In this document: piece after piece, positions 24,933 to 36,913 of the stretch
How the letters are laid out: every line of letters begins with the position of its first letter
Numbering within the stretch: the first letter of the stretch is position 1
Assembly (NCBI RefSeq): GCF_024166365.1
Contig: NC_064837.1
Span: forward strand, 76,875,553 to 76,939,552
Direction: 5' to 3'
DNA length: 64,000 bases
Origin: Elephas maximus indicus
Lineage: Eukaryota; Chordata; Mammalia; Proboscidea; Elephantidae
Program-made: the position numbers and the translations under genes
Notes under the pieces: generated by a model
The model's input: only the letters and a program-made list of their open reading frames with translations
The model's database searches: none
What the model was told of the DNA's origin: nothing

Positions 24933-25568
24933 TGTCTTAGTTATCTAGTGCTGCTATTACAGAAGCATCACAAGTGGATGGCTTTAACAAAGAGATATTT
25001 GTTTCTCACAGTCTAGTGGAAACCCTGGTGGCGTAGTGGTTAAGTACCACGGCTGCTAACCAAATGGTCAGCAGTTTGAATCTGCCAGGCACTCCTTGGA
25101 AACTCTATGGGGCAGTTCTGCTCTGTTCTGTAGGGTTGCTATGAGTCGGAATCGACTCCACGGCACTGGGTTTGGTTTTTTGTTGTTGTTAGTAGGCTAG
25201 ACGTCCAAATTCAGGGCATTGGCTCCAGGGGAAAGTTTTCTCTCTCTGTCAGCCTTCTCATCAATCTTCCCCTGGACACAGCCACACTGGGTCCAAAGGA
25301 TGCTCTCTGCTCCCAGCACTGCTTTCTTGGTGGTATGAGGTCCCCCTTCTCTGCTCTCTTCCCTTTGCTTTTTATCCCTGAGGCCACACCTCAGGGAAAC
25401 TCCTTTTACACTGGATCAGGGATGTGACCTGGGTAAGGGTGTTATAATCCCATCCTAAACCTCTTTAACATAAAATTACAGTCACAAAATGGAGGGCAAC
25501 CACACAGTACTGGGAATCATGGCTTAAGTTGACATATTTTGGGGGGGGACACAATTTAATTCATGACA
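24933..25568 (-). mobile_element. MaLR solo LTR (antisense) with AfroSINE insertion
   Basis: TGTCTTAGTTATCTAGTGCT to ...TTCATGACA. Flanks are GCCAC and GCCAG (4 of 5 match). Contains 'cactgctttcttggtggtat' and 'cttttacactggatcaggga'. Split by an AfroSINE. Confidence 0.88.
25019..25190 (+). repeat. AfroSINE
   Basis: Complete, well-preserved sense copy from 'gaaaccctggtggcgtagtg' to 'gagtcggaatcgactcc' and 'gggtttggttttttg'. It interrupts the LTR between 'cacagtctag' and 'gtaggctaga'. Confidence 0.93.
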
Positions 25569-25569
25569 G

Positions 25570-26105
25570 CCAGACACATGTGCAGGACTGTATGCATGCT
25601 GATGGGTATGTGCATCCTCAGGAAAGACCTGAAAATGCCCTAAGCTCACACTTCTAGCTGACCTTAAGGCTCTGCACAAGCAGGAAATGAAGTCTAAGGC
25701 AGTGTTGAAAATTGCCTGCCAGAGCTTTGAAAGCATGCTCCAATACACACACAGAGCCCTTTAGCAAAAGCTGGGAGGCTTATTTTTTTCAAGGCATTTA
25801 GGAAAACATCTCTCCAATTATTAGTTGCCACATAGTTAACTGAGTTAACTGAGCAGAGACTTCAGTGGCCACACACTTTACAGAAGCAATCCAGGAAAGT
25901 CACTAAACAAACAGCAGCAGTACCAACAACAAAAAGCAACAACAACAAACTCTAGGGAAGTGACAATCTGGCTTTCAAAGTTGACACAGTTTTTATTTTC
26001 AATGTCCACTTTCAACAAAAAATTATAAGACATGCAAATAAAGAGAAAAGCTTGGCCCATACATAAAACATGGGGCGGGGGGTGGGAAGAAGGAGTCAAT
26101 AGAAA
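25570..26105. other. No recognised feature
   Basis: Contains short AAC-rich stretches near 25920-25950. No gene or named repeat. Confidence 0.4.
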
Positions 26106-27985
26106 CTGTCCCTGAATTTGGACCAGCCTCCTAAACTGTGAAAAAACAAATTTCTGTTTGTTAAAGCCACACACTTGTTGTATTTCTGTTGTAGCAACAC
26201 TAGATAACTAAGACAGAATTTGGTACCAGCAGAGTGGGGTGCTGCTCTAACAGATAGATACCTAAAACTTGGAAGCAGTTTTGTTTTGGAATTGGGTAAT
26301 GAGTAGATAGCAAAAGCCTAGATTGCCATGAAGAGATTGTTGATAGAATTATGGATATCAAAGGTAATTCTAGTGAGGCCCAGAAAGAAATGAGGAGAGC
26401 TGTAGAGAAAGTTTGTAGTGTCTTAGAGAATACATATGATGCCAGCAACAGAATGTTGCTAGAAATGTGGACATTAAATGTGCTTCTGCTGAGGCTTTAG
26501 AAGAAAATGATGAACACGTGATTGGACAATGGAGAAACTGCAATCCTTTCTACGCAGTGCCAAAGAACTTGTCTGAATTATGTTCAAATGTTCGGTGGAG
26601 GGTAGAACTTCCAAGTGATGAACTTGGACATCTAGCTGATGAGATTTCTAAGCAAGATTTTAAAGAAGCCATGTAGTTTTTCCTTACCACTTATAGTAAA
26701 ATGCAAGAGGGAAGATAGGAACTTAAAAATGAGCTGTGCAAAATGAAACAGAACTTAAAGATTTGGAAAATTTGTTGAACAAACTAAGGGCATGTGTCTT
26801 AGAATGTTCACCAAGGACGTGGCTACACAATCTTTTGTTAAAGAAATTGGACCTGTGACTGATGGTTCTAACCAATTGCCACAGAAGAAAAACTCATCAG
26901 CTTAGACAAGGGGACAGAAAGAAGGAAAGGAAAGAACATTGCCTGCCTCTTGGAATTCTACAGGCAGAAAGTAGGTCAAAGGAGCTACAACTGTTGTCTT
27001 CCAAGAGAAGAAAAGGACCATCCCTGGAGCAACTTGGAGATCAGCAGAACTGATGGAAGGAGTACAGGAAGAAGGACAGGACCTTTTCAGTTTCAAAGGA
27101 TGGGGCCATAGTCTCTTGGATTTCAAAGGGTGGGGGCGCAGCCTCCTGGGTTTCAAAAAGTGGGATCTTCACCAGCTGGGTTCTGGAGTGTGGGGCCACC
27201 ATTAAGGTGTGCTGGGGGATAGGTCTACCTCCTAAAGCCGAGAGGGTAGGAATGCCATGTCCAGGGGTCATAAAAATGCGGCCTGCTTGGGCTGAAGGTG
27301 TGGGGTCACCACTCAGATTGACTAGGAGAATGGGACCACCCAAAGCCAAGGGAGCGGAGTTGTCGTCCCAGTGGACCTGGAAGGTAGAGCTGAAGTCCAG
27401 GGCTGAGGGGCCTCCACCCAGAATCCAGAGGGCATGACCAACATACAGAATCTGAAGGGCAGGGCTCTTGTCCAGATGATTCCAAAGAGCAGAAGATTAT
27501 TTTCAAACCTTGAGAGTTAATATAAATTGTTCTGCTGGGTTTTGGACTTGTTTGGTGCCCATTATCCCTTCTTTGCCTCCAATTTCTCTCATTTCTAATG
27601 GAAATATCTACCTTGTGCCTGTTCCGCCATTGTACTTTGGAAACAGACGACTTGTAATCTAGACTTCACAGGTTCACAGATGAAGAGGAATTTTGCCCCA
27701 GGATGGAATACACCTAAATTCTCACCCATATTTGATTTAGATGATTCAGAAGATGAGATTTTGGACTTGGAGTGGATTAAGACTTTTGGAATGATGTGAT
27801 GGGGTGAATGTGTTTTGCATATGGCAAGAACATGAATTTTAGGGAGCTTTTTTTAAAGGGTGGAATGTTATGGATTGAATTGTGTCCTCCCAAAATATGT
27901 GTCATAAATCTTAACCTCTATGCCTGTGGCTATAATCTCATTTAGAAATGAGTTGTCTTTCTTATGTTAATGAGGCAGGATTAGT
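26106..27985 (+). mobile_element. ERVL-MaLR provirus remnant
   Basis: The 3' part of a 5' LTR (to 'actagataactaagaca', about 26214) is followed by MaLR internal sequence ('ggtaccagcagagtggggtg', 'gatgaacttggacatctagc', 'tatagtaaaatgcaagaggg'). The 3' LTR starts at about 27866 (TGTTATGGATTGAATTGTGT) and is cut off near 27985. MaLR internal regions do not encode functional proteins. ORFs of 60-100 codons on both strands are remnants. Confidence 0.85.
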
Positions 27986-27997
27986 GTATAAAAATTG

Positions 27998-28426
27998 TTA
28001 AATGGGAATCTAATTTGCTGTGTAAACTTTCACGGAAAACATAATCCAAAAAAAACCCAAACCCAGTGCTGTGGAGTCGATTCTGACTCATAACGACCCT
28101 TTCGGACAGAGTAGAACTGCCCCACAGAGTTTCGAAGAAGCACCTGGCGGATTCGAACTGCCGACCCTTTCGTTAGCAGCCGTAGCACTTAACCATTATA
28201 CCACCAGGGTTTCCAAAACACAATAAAATAATTAAAAGCTGAAAAACAAAACAAACAAAAAACACTCTCACCTTAAACCAGGTGGGAGAGCAGAGGGAGC
28301 AAACAGAAATGGCTCCTTTGTTATTTTCCTCACCCACCTCACCTAGGCTGCAGATCCCTTTGGAGACCCATCATCATGAAGTCCTCGATGTTGACTGGAG
28401 AGAAGGAGCCCCACCAAATGAGGCCG
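27998..28426 (+). mobile_element. L1 3' end plus flank, source-like copy of a duplicated segment
   Basis: A short L1 3' tail ('gctgtgtaaactttcac') is interrupted by an AfroSINE and followed by about 200 bp of non-L1 sequence up to 'aaatgaggccg'. The whole unit, minus the SINE, recurs at 29750-30001 at clearly high identity. Confidence 0.75.
28046..28214 (-). repeat. AfroSINE (antisense) in the L1 tail
   Basis: Complete copy bounded by a 10-bp duplication AAAACATAAT / AAAACACAAT (28036-28045 and 28215-28224). The paralogous segment near 29.79 kb has one uninterrupted AAAACACAAT, that is, the empty site. Confidence 0.93.
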
Positions 28427-28429
28427 AGT

Positions 28430-29010
28430 GAGGCCAAGTGTTTTGCTTGTTCCTTGAGGCTCTGAGGATGCTCTGGAGGGTGACAGCAATACACTGTACT
28501 AACAAAATACATTTGGAATCATGTTAATCTCTCTCCTTCTCCCTGGGTCCTCATGAAAACCAAGTGGAATAGTACTAAAACTTCCCACACAAATCACGAT
28601 GGCGTTCCTTCTCGCTTGTCGTTTTGCTGAGACTGGAGAACACAGTGTCCTACCCCTGGCACGGCTGGGGCCCTTGTAGGGAGCAGCGGCATTCGGCCGA
28701 CACTCCAATACCCTCTGCCTTCTCCAGTCATCAGTCTTCTTTGAGAATCTCTTTAGTTCTTCACAAGGTCCCAGAATTCACTTACAGAACAATATAACTT
28801 TATGTTTTTATTAATCCCAGGTACTTAGGATTGATATAAAATTTATTAGAGCAAATTTAAATGACTTGAATCAGTGCACAACTTAATTGCAACTTTGAAA
28901 GGATTCCCAAGGGGGATTTTTTCCTTGAAAATTTCATAAAATAACTCCTTAGTCATTAATCTGCCTGGGCATGGGTGAATAACATATTCACACCTGCAGT
29001 AACGTGAACT
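28430..29010. other. No recognised feature
   Basis: Includes a somewhat GC-rich patch near 28610-28710 with an antisense ORF of 69 codons that I do not regard as coding. Confidence 0.4.
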
Positions 29011-29017
29011 TTGTTTT

Positions 29018-29190
29018 TGCCTGCCATCGAGTCAATTCTGACTCATACCGACCCTATAGGATAGACTAGAACTAGGCTGTGATTTTTATGGGAGCAGATC
29101 GCCAGGTGTTTTCTCCTATGAAGCTGCTGGTGGGTTTGAACCTTTCTGTTAGCAGCCTAGGGCTTAACCATTGGGTCACCAGGGCTCTGT
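29018..29190 (-). repeat. AfroSINE (antisense)
   Basis: 'gccatcgagtcaattctgac', 'gcagatcgccaggtgttttc', head 'ggtcaccagggctc'. Confidence 0.85.
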
Positions 29191-29549
29191 GGTTAACTTT
29201 AGACCTCTGTAACCTATGTCACTGAAAGTCATTAAAATATTTTATTTATTGTTATTTTCTTTCAACACAGCAGATAGCAATTTGATACCCAATTCTTAAG
29301 GGATTTCTTTATAATTTTAATGATGTATGAAATTTTGAAAATCAGTGAACAATTCCTGAAGTTATTATACAGCAAAAACCAAAATGGTGAGGAGTTGCAT
29401 TAAAACTGAAATGTTACTTCTTTAAATCAATAAGTTCTGTTACTGTCATTAATTTTTATGTATTTTAAAATCGATTTACAACCATTATGAAAGGACATTT
29501 CTCAAAGACAATTCCACTAAATCCACCATCCTTTTTGATATGGGGATTG

Positions 29550-29740
29550 AACCAGTCCAGTTGCTTTGAGTCGATTCTGACTCATGGCGACCCCATGTGT
29601 GTCAGAGTGGAACTGTGGTCCATAGGGTTTTTGGTGGCTGATTTTTCTGAAATAGATTACCAGGCCTTTCTTCCAAGGCACCTCTGGGTGGACTTGAACC
29701 TCCAGCCTTTCAGCAAGCAGCCATTTGATTCAGGGACTCC
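29550..29740 (-). repeat. AfroSINE (long variant, antisense)
   Basis: 'ttgagtcgattctgactcat', 'gtgtcagagtggaactgtgg', 'gattaccaggcctttcttcc'. Its head end ('agccatttgattcagggact') is part of a 31-bp direct repeat that also occurs at 30002-30032. Confidence 0.85.
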
Positions 29741-29749
29741 AAGGGAAGT

Positions 29750-30001
29750 TAAATGGGAACCTAATTTTCTGTGTAAACTTTCACCTAAAACACAATAAAA
29801 TAATTAAAAGCTGAAAAACAAAACAAACAAAAAACACCCTCACCTTAAACCAGGTGGAAGAGCAGAGGGAGCAAACAGAAACGGCTCCTCTGTTACGTTC
29901 CTCACCCACATCACCTAGGCTGCAGATTCCTTTGTAAACCCATCTTAATGAAGTCCTGGATGTTGACTGGAGAGAAGGAGCCCCACCAAATGAGGCCGTT
30001 T
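29750..30001 (+). repeat. 252-bp copy of the 28.0-28.4 kb segment between 31-bp direct repeats
   Basis: Contains the L1 3' end plus the same non-L1 flank as the copy at 27998-28426. It is flanked by a 31-bp direct repeat with one mismatch (29719-29749 and 30002-30032). There is no poly(A) or poly(T) end. It lacks the AfroSINE of the first copy. Confidence 0.85.
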
Positions 30002-30034
30002 AGCCATTTGACTCAGGGACTCCAAGGGAAGTGA

Positions 30035-30575
30035 AGGAGTTGTATATGCTGGCCCCTCTCTTAGGAGAGCAGAGTTCATTGGGGTTCTGTGTGTTGACTC
30101 TGGGATTTGGGCACTCGAGACCAGGGTCTGCAATATCAGAACTTGGTGATTTCTTACTTTATAATGTCTATTTCTTTGTGATAAGAACTCATTAAAGTGT
30201 AAAGAGCCTTATATTCATCTTTGGAGAGAGCAAGCAAGTGGAAATTGGGGAGAACCCTGCTTTAGAGGAAGACCCAAAGGATAGAGTGAGTGGTGGTCGC
30301 CACTGGGAGGAGTACGTGTTGGGGTTCCCCAAAGCCATCAGCTGAAGAAGAAAGGAGTGTGCAGGGTGATGGCTGGGCTAAAGTGTTTGCCATGTCATGG
30401 CCAGAAGGCTCTTGGCTGCCTCAGGAGACGAGAGTCATGTCTCGCTTGGCTCGAGACCCACCTAACACCTGGAAAAATGTCCCCATTGGATAACCCCACC
30501 CTTCTTACTTGCAACTATCCTTTGCATCATTTTCTTAGATAAGAAAAGTAATCTTTTTTAAGCATCTGTTCTGTG
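30035..30575. other. No recognised feature
   Basis: Small overlapping ORFs near 30290-30540 have no recognisable domain. Confidence 0.4.
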
Positions 30576-30577
30576 TC

Positions 30578-30758
30578 CAGTGGAACCCTGGTGGCACTAT
30601 GGTTAAGATCCTGGCTGCTAACCAAAAGATCACCAGTTCAATTCACCAGCCACTCCTTGGAAACCCTGTGGGGTAGTTCTACTCTATGCTATAGGGTTGC
30701 TATGAGTCAGAATTGACTTGATGGCAACGGGTTTGGGTTTTTTTTTTTTTTTTTTTTG
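30578..30758 (+). repeat. AfroSINE with long T-tract
   Basis: Complete sense copy with a T-tract of over 20 bases after 'gggtttggg'. Flanked by a 10-bp duplication GTTCTGTGTC (30568-30577 and 30759-30768). Confidence 0.93.
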
Positions 30759-30769
30759 GTTCTGTGTCA

Positions 30770-30850
30770 TGTACTGTGTTAAACATCTTCAAACATCTTT
30801 GCTAACTCCTTAAAACAGCCCTATGAGGTAGATGGTGTCATCTCTAGTTT
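30770..30850 (-). repeat. MIR fragment (antisense)
   Basis: 'aacagccctatgaggtagat' and the preceding 'tgtactgtgttaaacatctt' fit the antisense MIR 3' side. Confidence 0.5.
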
Positions 30851-32275
30851 GTGATGAAATTTAACTAACAAAACCCAGCAACAACAAATATCACATTTGC
30901 CCCCACAGATGGGGGGTGGAAGTCCCCACAGTGCCCACACATTATTCCACGTGAGCCCTTACCCAATGTGCCCATGAGCTTGCCCGCCCGGGGGCAGCCC
31001 TTTTGGCTCTTTGCTGGTGCGCCTCTGCTGTCTCAGAGATGAATTCCGTCTTCACCCAAGCAGTTACTGTTGTTGGTGAGAACAACTTAGCATAGCAAAA
31101 GGCCATTCCTTCTGAGCACCACCAGGTTTCCAATCCCTCTTTTTAAAGTCCCGCCAGTAAGTATTCTGTCCTATTTTGTCTTGTTGTAAAGTTCTTCGGG
31201 GCTTGATGGGAGGCACACCTTCTTCTCATAGCACTTCCTTCTCAGTTCCCCACCTCCCACATCCCAGGTAAAACTGCTGCTCTCCTTGATACAACTTGGA
31301 AGCCTGTTTCAAATTTTCATTTTCTTAAATTTTTATTGTACTTTAAGTGAAAGTTTACAAATCAAGTCAGAACCTCATATGAAAATTTATAAACACCTTG
31401 CTATATACTCCTAATTGCTCTCCCTCTAGAGAGACGGCACACTCCTTCCCTCCATGCTCTCTTTTCGTGTCGGTTTGACCAGCTTCTGACTCTCTCTACT
31501 CTCTCATCTCTGCTTCAGACAGAAGATGCCAACATAGTCTCATGTGTCCACTTGATCCAAGAAGCTCATTCTTCACCAGTATCATTATCTATCTCATAGT
31601 CTAGTCCAACCCCTGTCTGAAGAGTTAGCTTTAGGAATGGTTCCAGTCTTGGGCTAACAGAAGGTCTGGGACCATGACCTCTGGGGTCATTCTAGTCTCA
31701 GTCAGACTATTAAGTCTGGTCTTTTTTAAAAGAATTTGGGGTCTGCACCGACTGCTCTCCTGCTCCATCAGGCATTCTTTGTTGTGTTCCCTGTCAGGGC
31801 AGTCATCAGTCTGGTCTGAGGCAGATGTAGTCTCTGGTTTATGTGGCCCTTTCTGTCTCTGGGGCTCTTTATTCTCCTTTGTTCCAGGTGGGTTGAGACC
31901 AATTGATGGATCTTAGACAGCCGCTTGCTACTGTTTAAGACCCCAGAAACCACTCTCCAAAGTGGGATGCAGAATGTTTTCTTAATAGATTTTATTATGC
32001 CAATTAACATAGATGTTCCCTGAAACCATGGCTCCCAACCCCTTCCCCTGCTACGCTGGCTTTCCAAGCGTTACGTTTATTCAGGAAACGTCTTTGCTTT
32101 TGCTTTAGTCCAGTTGTGCTGGCCTCTCCTGTATTCTGTGCTGTCTTTCCCTTCACCTAAAATAGTTCTCATTTACTGTCTAATTAGTGAAAGCCCCTCT
32201 CCCTCCCTCCCTCCCTCAGCCCCCACAAACCATCAAAGAATATTCTCTCCTCTGTTTAAACTATTTCTTGAGATT

Positions 32276-35200
32276 TTATAATAGTGGTCTTATACAATAT
32301 TTGTCCTTTTGCAGCTCACTAATTTCACTCAGCATATTGCCTTCCAGATTCCTCCATGTTATGAAATGTTTCACGGATTCATCATTGCTCTTTATCGATG
32401 TGTAATATTCCATTGTGTGACTATACCATAATCTATTTATCCATTCACCTGTTGATGGGCACCTTGGTTGCTTCCACCTTTTTGCTATTGTAAACAGTGC
32501 TGCAATGAACATGGGTATGCATATATCTGTTCACGTAAAGGCTCTTATTTCTCTAGGATATATTCCAAGGAGTGGGATTGCTGGATCATATGGTAGTTTT
32601 ATTTCTAGTTTTTTAAGGAAGCAGCAAATCAATTTCCAAAGTAGTTGTACCATTTTACATTCCCACCAGCAGGGTATAAGTGTTGCAGTCTCTCCACAAC
32701 CTCTCCAACATTTATTATTTTGTGTTTTTTGGATTAATGTCAGCCTTGTCGGAGTGAGATGGAATCTCATTGTAATTTTGATTTGCATTTCTCTAGTGGC
32801 TAATCATTGTGAGCTTTTCCTCATGTATCTGTTAGCTACCTGAATGTCTTCTTTAGTGAAGTGTCTGTTCATATCCTTTGCCCATTTTTTAATTGGGTTA
32901 TTTGTCTTTTTGCAGTTGAGTTTTTGCAGTATCATGTAGATTTTAGAGATCAGATGCTCATCGGAATTGTCATAGCTAAAAGCTTTTTCCCAGACTGTAG
33001 GTAAGCTTTTTACTGTTTTGGTGAAGTCTTTGGATGAGCATAGCTGTTTGATTTTTAGGAGCTCCCAGTTATCTGGTTTCTCTTCTGCATTGTTAGTATA
33101 TGTTTTTTATACTGTTTATGCCATGTATTAGGGCTCCTAGCGTTGTCACTACTTTTTCTTCCATGAGCTTTATCGTTTTACGTTTTATATTTAGGTCTTT
33201 GATCCATTTTGAGTTAGTTTTTGTGTGTGGTGTGAGGCATGGGTCTTGTTTCTTTTTTTGCAGATGGATATCCACTTATGCCAGCACCATTTGTTAAAGA
33301 GACTATCTTTTCCCCATTTAACTGACTTTGGGTCTTTGTCAAATATCAGCTGCTCATATGTGGATGGATTTATGTCTGGATTCTCAGTTCTGTTCCGTTG
33401 GTCTATGCATCTGTTGTTGTACCAGTACCAGCTTGTTTTGACTACTGTGGTAGCATAATAGATTCTAAAATCAGGTAGAGCGAGGCCTCCCACTTTGTTA
33501 TTATTTTTCAGTAATGCTTTACTTATCCAGGGCATCTTTCCCTTCCATATGAAGTTAGTGGTTTAAAAAGAGATGGAGAATTGGGATTTGGATTGGAATT
33601 GCATTGTATCTATAGGTTGCTTTTGGTAGAACAGACATTTTTACAATGTTAAGTCTTCCTATCCATGAGCAAGGTATGTTTTTCCACTTACGTAGGTCTC
33701 TTTTGGTTTCTTGAAGTAGCGCCTTATAGTTTTCTATGTATAGGTCTTTTACATCTCTGGTAAGATTTATTCCTAAGTGTTTTATCTTCTTAGGGGTTAC
33801 TATAAATGGTATTGATTTGGTGATTTTCTCTTCGATGTTCTTTTTGTTGGTGTAGAGGAATCCGACTGATTTTTGTATGTTTATCTTGAATCCTGATGCT
33901 CTGCTGAACTCTTCTATTAGTTTCAGTAGTTTTCTTGAGGATTCCTTAGGGTTTTCTGTGTATAAGATCATGTCATCTGCAAATACAGATATTTTTACTT
34001 CTTCCTTACCGGTCTGGATGCCCTTTATTTCTTCATCTAGCCTAATTGCTCTGGCTGGGATCTCCAGCACAATGTTGAATAAAAGTGGTGATAAAGGGCA
34101 TTCTTGTCTGGTTCTCGATCTCAGTGGGAATGCTTTCAGGCTCTCTCCATTTAGGGTGATGTTGGCTATTGGCTTTGTATAAATGCCCTTTATTATGTTG
34201 AAGAATTTTCCTTCTATTCTTATTTTGCTGAGAGTTTTTATCATGAATGGGTGTTGAACTTCGTCAAATACCTTTTCTGTATCAACTGATAAAATCATGT
34301 GGTTCTTGTCTTTTGTTTTATTTATATGATGGATTACATTAATTGTTTTTCTAATGATGAACCATCCTTGCATATCTGGTATGAATCCCACTTAGTCATG
34401 GTAAATTATTTTTTTGATATGTTGTTGAATTCTACTGGTTAGAATTTTGTTGAGGATTTTTGCATCTATGTTCATGAGGGATATATGTCTGTAATTTTCT
34501 TCTTTTTTTTTTTGTGGTGTCTTTAGCTGGTTTTGATATCAGGAATATGCTGGCTTCAGAGTATTCCGTCCTTTTCTATGCTTTGAAATACCTTTAGTAG
34601 TAGTGGTGTTAATTTTTCTCTGAAAGAACTCTGCAGTGAAGCCCTCCAGGGCAGGGCTTTTTTCTGTTGGGAGTTTTTTGATTACCTTTTCAACCTCTTC
34701 TTTTGTTATGGATCTATTTAGTTGTTCTACCTCTGTTTGTGTTAGTTTAGGTAGGTAGTGTGTTTCTAGGAATTCATCCATTTCTTCTAGGTTTTCAAAT
34801 TTGTTAGAGTTCAATTTTTCAAAGTAATCCGATATGATTCTTTTAATTTCACTTGGGTCTGTTTTAATATTGCCCATCTCATTTCTTATTCGGGTTATTT
34901 GCTTCCTCTCCTGTTTTTCTTTTGTCAGTTTGGCCAATGGCTTATCAATTTTGTTAATTTTTTTGAAGAACCAGCTTTTGGTCTTGTTAATTCTTTCAAT
35001 TGTTTTTCTGTTTTCTATTTCATTTAGTTCTGCTCTAATTTTTATCATTTCCTTTCATCTAGTGCCGAATGTTTCTTTTGTTGCTCTCTTTGTATTTGTT
35101 CAGGTTGTAGGGATAACTCTTTGATTTTGGCCCTTTCTTCTTTTTAGATGTGTGCATTTATTGATATAAATTGATCTCTGAGCACTGCTTTCATTGTGTC

Positions 35201-36090
35201 TCAAATGTTCTGATAGGAAGTGTTTTCATTCTCATTGGAGTCTATGAATTTCTTTATTCCATCCTAAATGTCTTCTATAACCCAGTCTTTTTTGAGCAGG
35301 GTATTGTTCAGTTTCAAAGTGTTTGTTTTCTTTTCCCTGCTTTTTCTGTTATTGATTTCTACTTTTACGGCCTTATGGTCAGAGAAGATGCTTTGTAATA
35401 TTTCAATGTTTTGGATTCTGCTAAAGCTTGCTTTATGATCTAATATGTGGTCTATTCTAGAGAATGTTCCATGTGCACTAGGAAAGAAAGTATACTTGGC
35501 TGCTGTTGGGTGGAGTGTTCTGTATATGTCTATAAGTTCGAGTTGGTTGATTGTGGCATTTAGATCTTCCCTGTCTTCACTGAGCTTCTTTCTGGATGTC
35601 AACACAAGCAGTGTGTTGAAGTCTCCTACTATAATTGTGGAGCTGTCTATCTGACTTTTCAACACTGATAGAGTTTGTTTCATGTATCTTGCAGTCCTGT
35701 CATTGGGTGCATAAGTATTTAATATGGTTATATTCTCCTGGTATATTGTTCCTTTTCTCATTATATACTGTCCTTCCTTATCCTTTGTGGTAGATTTAAC
35801 TTTAAAGTCAATTTTGTGAGAAACTAATATTGCTACTAATGCTCTTTTTTGACTGTTGTTTGCTTGATATATTTTTTTCCAACCATTGAGTTTTAGTTTG
35901 TCTGTGTCTCTAAGTGTAAGGTGTATCTCTTATAGGCAGCATATGGATGGATTGTGTTCTTTTATTCATTCTGCCACTCTCTGTCTCTTTGTCGGTGCAT
36001 TTAGTCCATTAACATTCAGCGTAATTATGGATAGGTTTGAGTTTAGTGCCATCATTTTGATGTTTTTTTTTTTTGGTGTGTTGTTGACAG
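32276..36090 (-). pseudogene. L1 ORF2 (endonuclease and reverse transcriptase), multiply broken
   Basis: Fragments in order: endonuclease start (LNVNGLNAPTKRQRV) near 36.05 kb; endonuclease body with VGDFNT and RIDHIL at 35264-35761; linker 34539-35048; reverse transcriptase 33555-34391 with [10 protein letters not shown] (FADD codons at 33972-33983); C-terminal pieces at 33191-33535, 32531-32788 and 32276-32512. The catalytic FADD box is intact, but frameshifts and stops separate every block. Family ORF2 is about 1,270 residues. Confidence 0.9.
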
Positions 36091-36654
36091 TTTCTCTTTT
36101 CCACTTAATTTTTTGTGCTGAGTAGTTTATCTTTATATATTGCCCTTTCCTCTTATTCATTATTGTTGATTTTGTTTCTGCTAGGCACTTTTTTCTTGTA
36201 TTTTATTTTGATGAGTAGGATAGTTAGTCTCCTTTGTGGTTACCTTAATATTTACCCCTATTTTTCTAATTTAAACCTAACTTTTACTTCTTTATATCGC
36301 CTTCTCTTCCTCTCCATATGAAAGATCTATGACTACATTTCTTACATTCTTAGTCCCTCTTTATTATTTTAATATTGTCCTCTTTTAGAGGAGACTCTGA
36401 AACTTGCTCTCAAATGTCAAGCAGCTAAAGCAAAAGGAAGAATTGCTGAAGTAAAAGAACTGAACAGAAGATTTCAAAGGGCATCTTGAGAAGACAAAGT
36501 AAAGTATTGTAATGATATGTGCAAAGAGCTGGAGATGGAAAACAAAAAGGCAAGAACACACCTGGCGTTTTTCCAGCTGAAAGAACTGAAGAAAAAATTC
36601 AACCCTGGAGTTGCAACACTGAAGGATCCTATGGGAAAAGTATTAAATGATGCA

Positions 36655-36913
36655 AAAAAAAAAAAAAAACCAAACCCGCTGCCATCCAGTCAGTTCTGAC
36701 TCGTTGTGACCCTATAGGGCAGAGTAGAACTGCCCCATAGAGTTTCCAAGGAGCACCTGGTATTTCCAACTGCTGACCTTTAGGTTAGCAGCCCTAGCAA
36801 TTAACCACTATACCACCAGGGTTTCCAAGCACAGGTTGCCTGAACGGGGACTTGAACCCTGGACACTCAGATTAAAAGCCTAATGCTCTAGCAATTGAGC
36901 AACTCAGACCCAT
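36655..36913 (-). mobile_element. tRNA-Lys-like / AfroSINE composite element
   Basis: Read on the minus strand, a 73-nt tRNA-Lys-like sequence is followed by about 10 bp and then a complete AfroSINE ending in an A/T-rich tail. The pair as a unit is bounded by a 12-bp duplication TTAAATGATGCA / TTAAACAACGCA (36643-36654 and 36914-36925). The interrupted RTE sequence is contiguous outside it, compared with the RTE copy at about 45.05 kb. This points to one retrotransposition of a joined transcript. Confidence 0.8.
36837..36909 (-). tRNA. tRNA-Lys(UUU)-like sequence, probable pseudogene
   Basis: Exactly 73 nt in tRNA-Lys layout. Acceptor stem GTCTGAG/TTCAGGC pairs fully with two G-U pairs. D stem GCTC/GAGC pairs. 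Anticodon stem TTAGG/TCTGA pairs with wobbles, and the loop CTTTTAA has anticodon TTT at 36874-36876. The T arm has CAGGG TTCAAGT CCCCG with one A-C mismatch. The D loop has lost the conserved G18-G19, weakening the A box, while the B box GGTTCAAGTCC is intact. Embedded in a retroposed unit, so a functional tRNA gene is unlikely. Confidence 0.8.

Noticed and set aside
27041-27506. Overlapping ORFs of 66-102 codons near 27.0-27.5 kb
   Set aside because: They lie in MaLR internal sequence and occur on both strands in an imperfectly repetitive G-rich part. No protein family recognised.
36837-36909. Functional nuclear tRNA-Lys(UUU) gene
   Set aside because: It lies inside a retroposed unit in an RTE, has an A-C mismatch in the T stem, has lost the D-loop GG pair and has no Pol III T-run directly after it. 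Kept as tRNA-like only.
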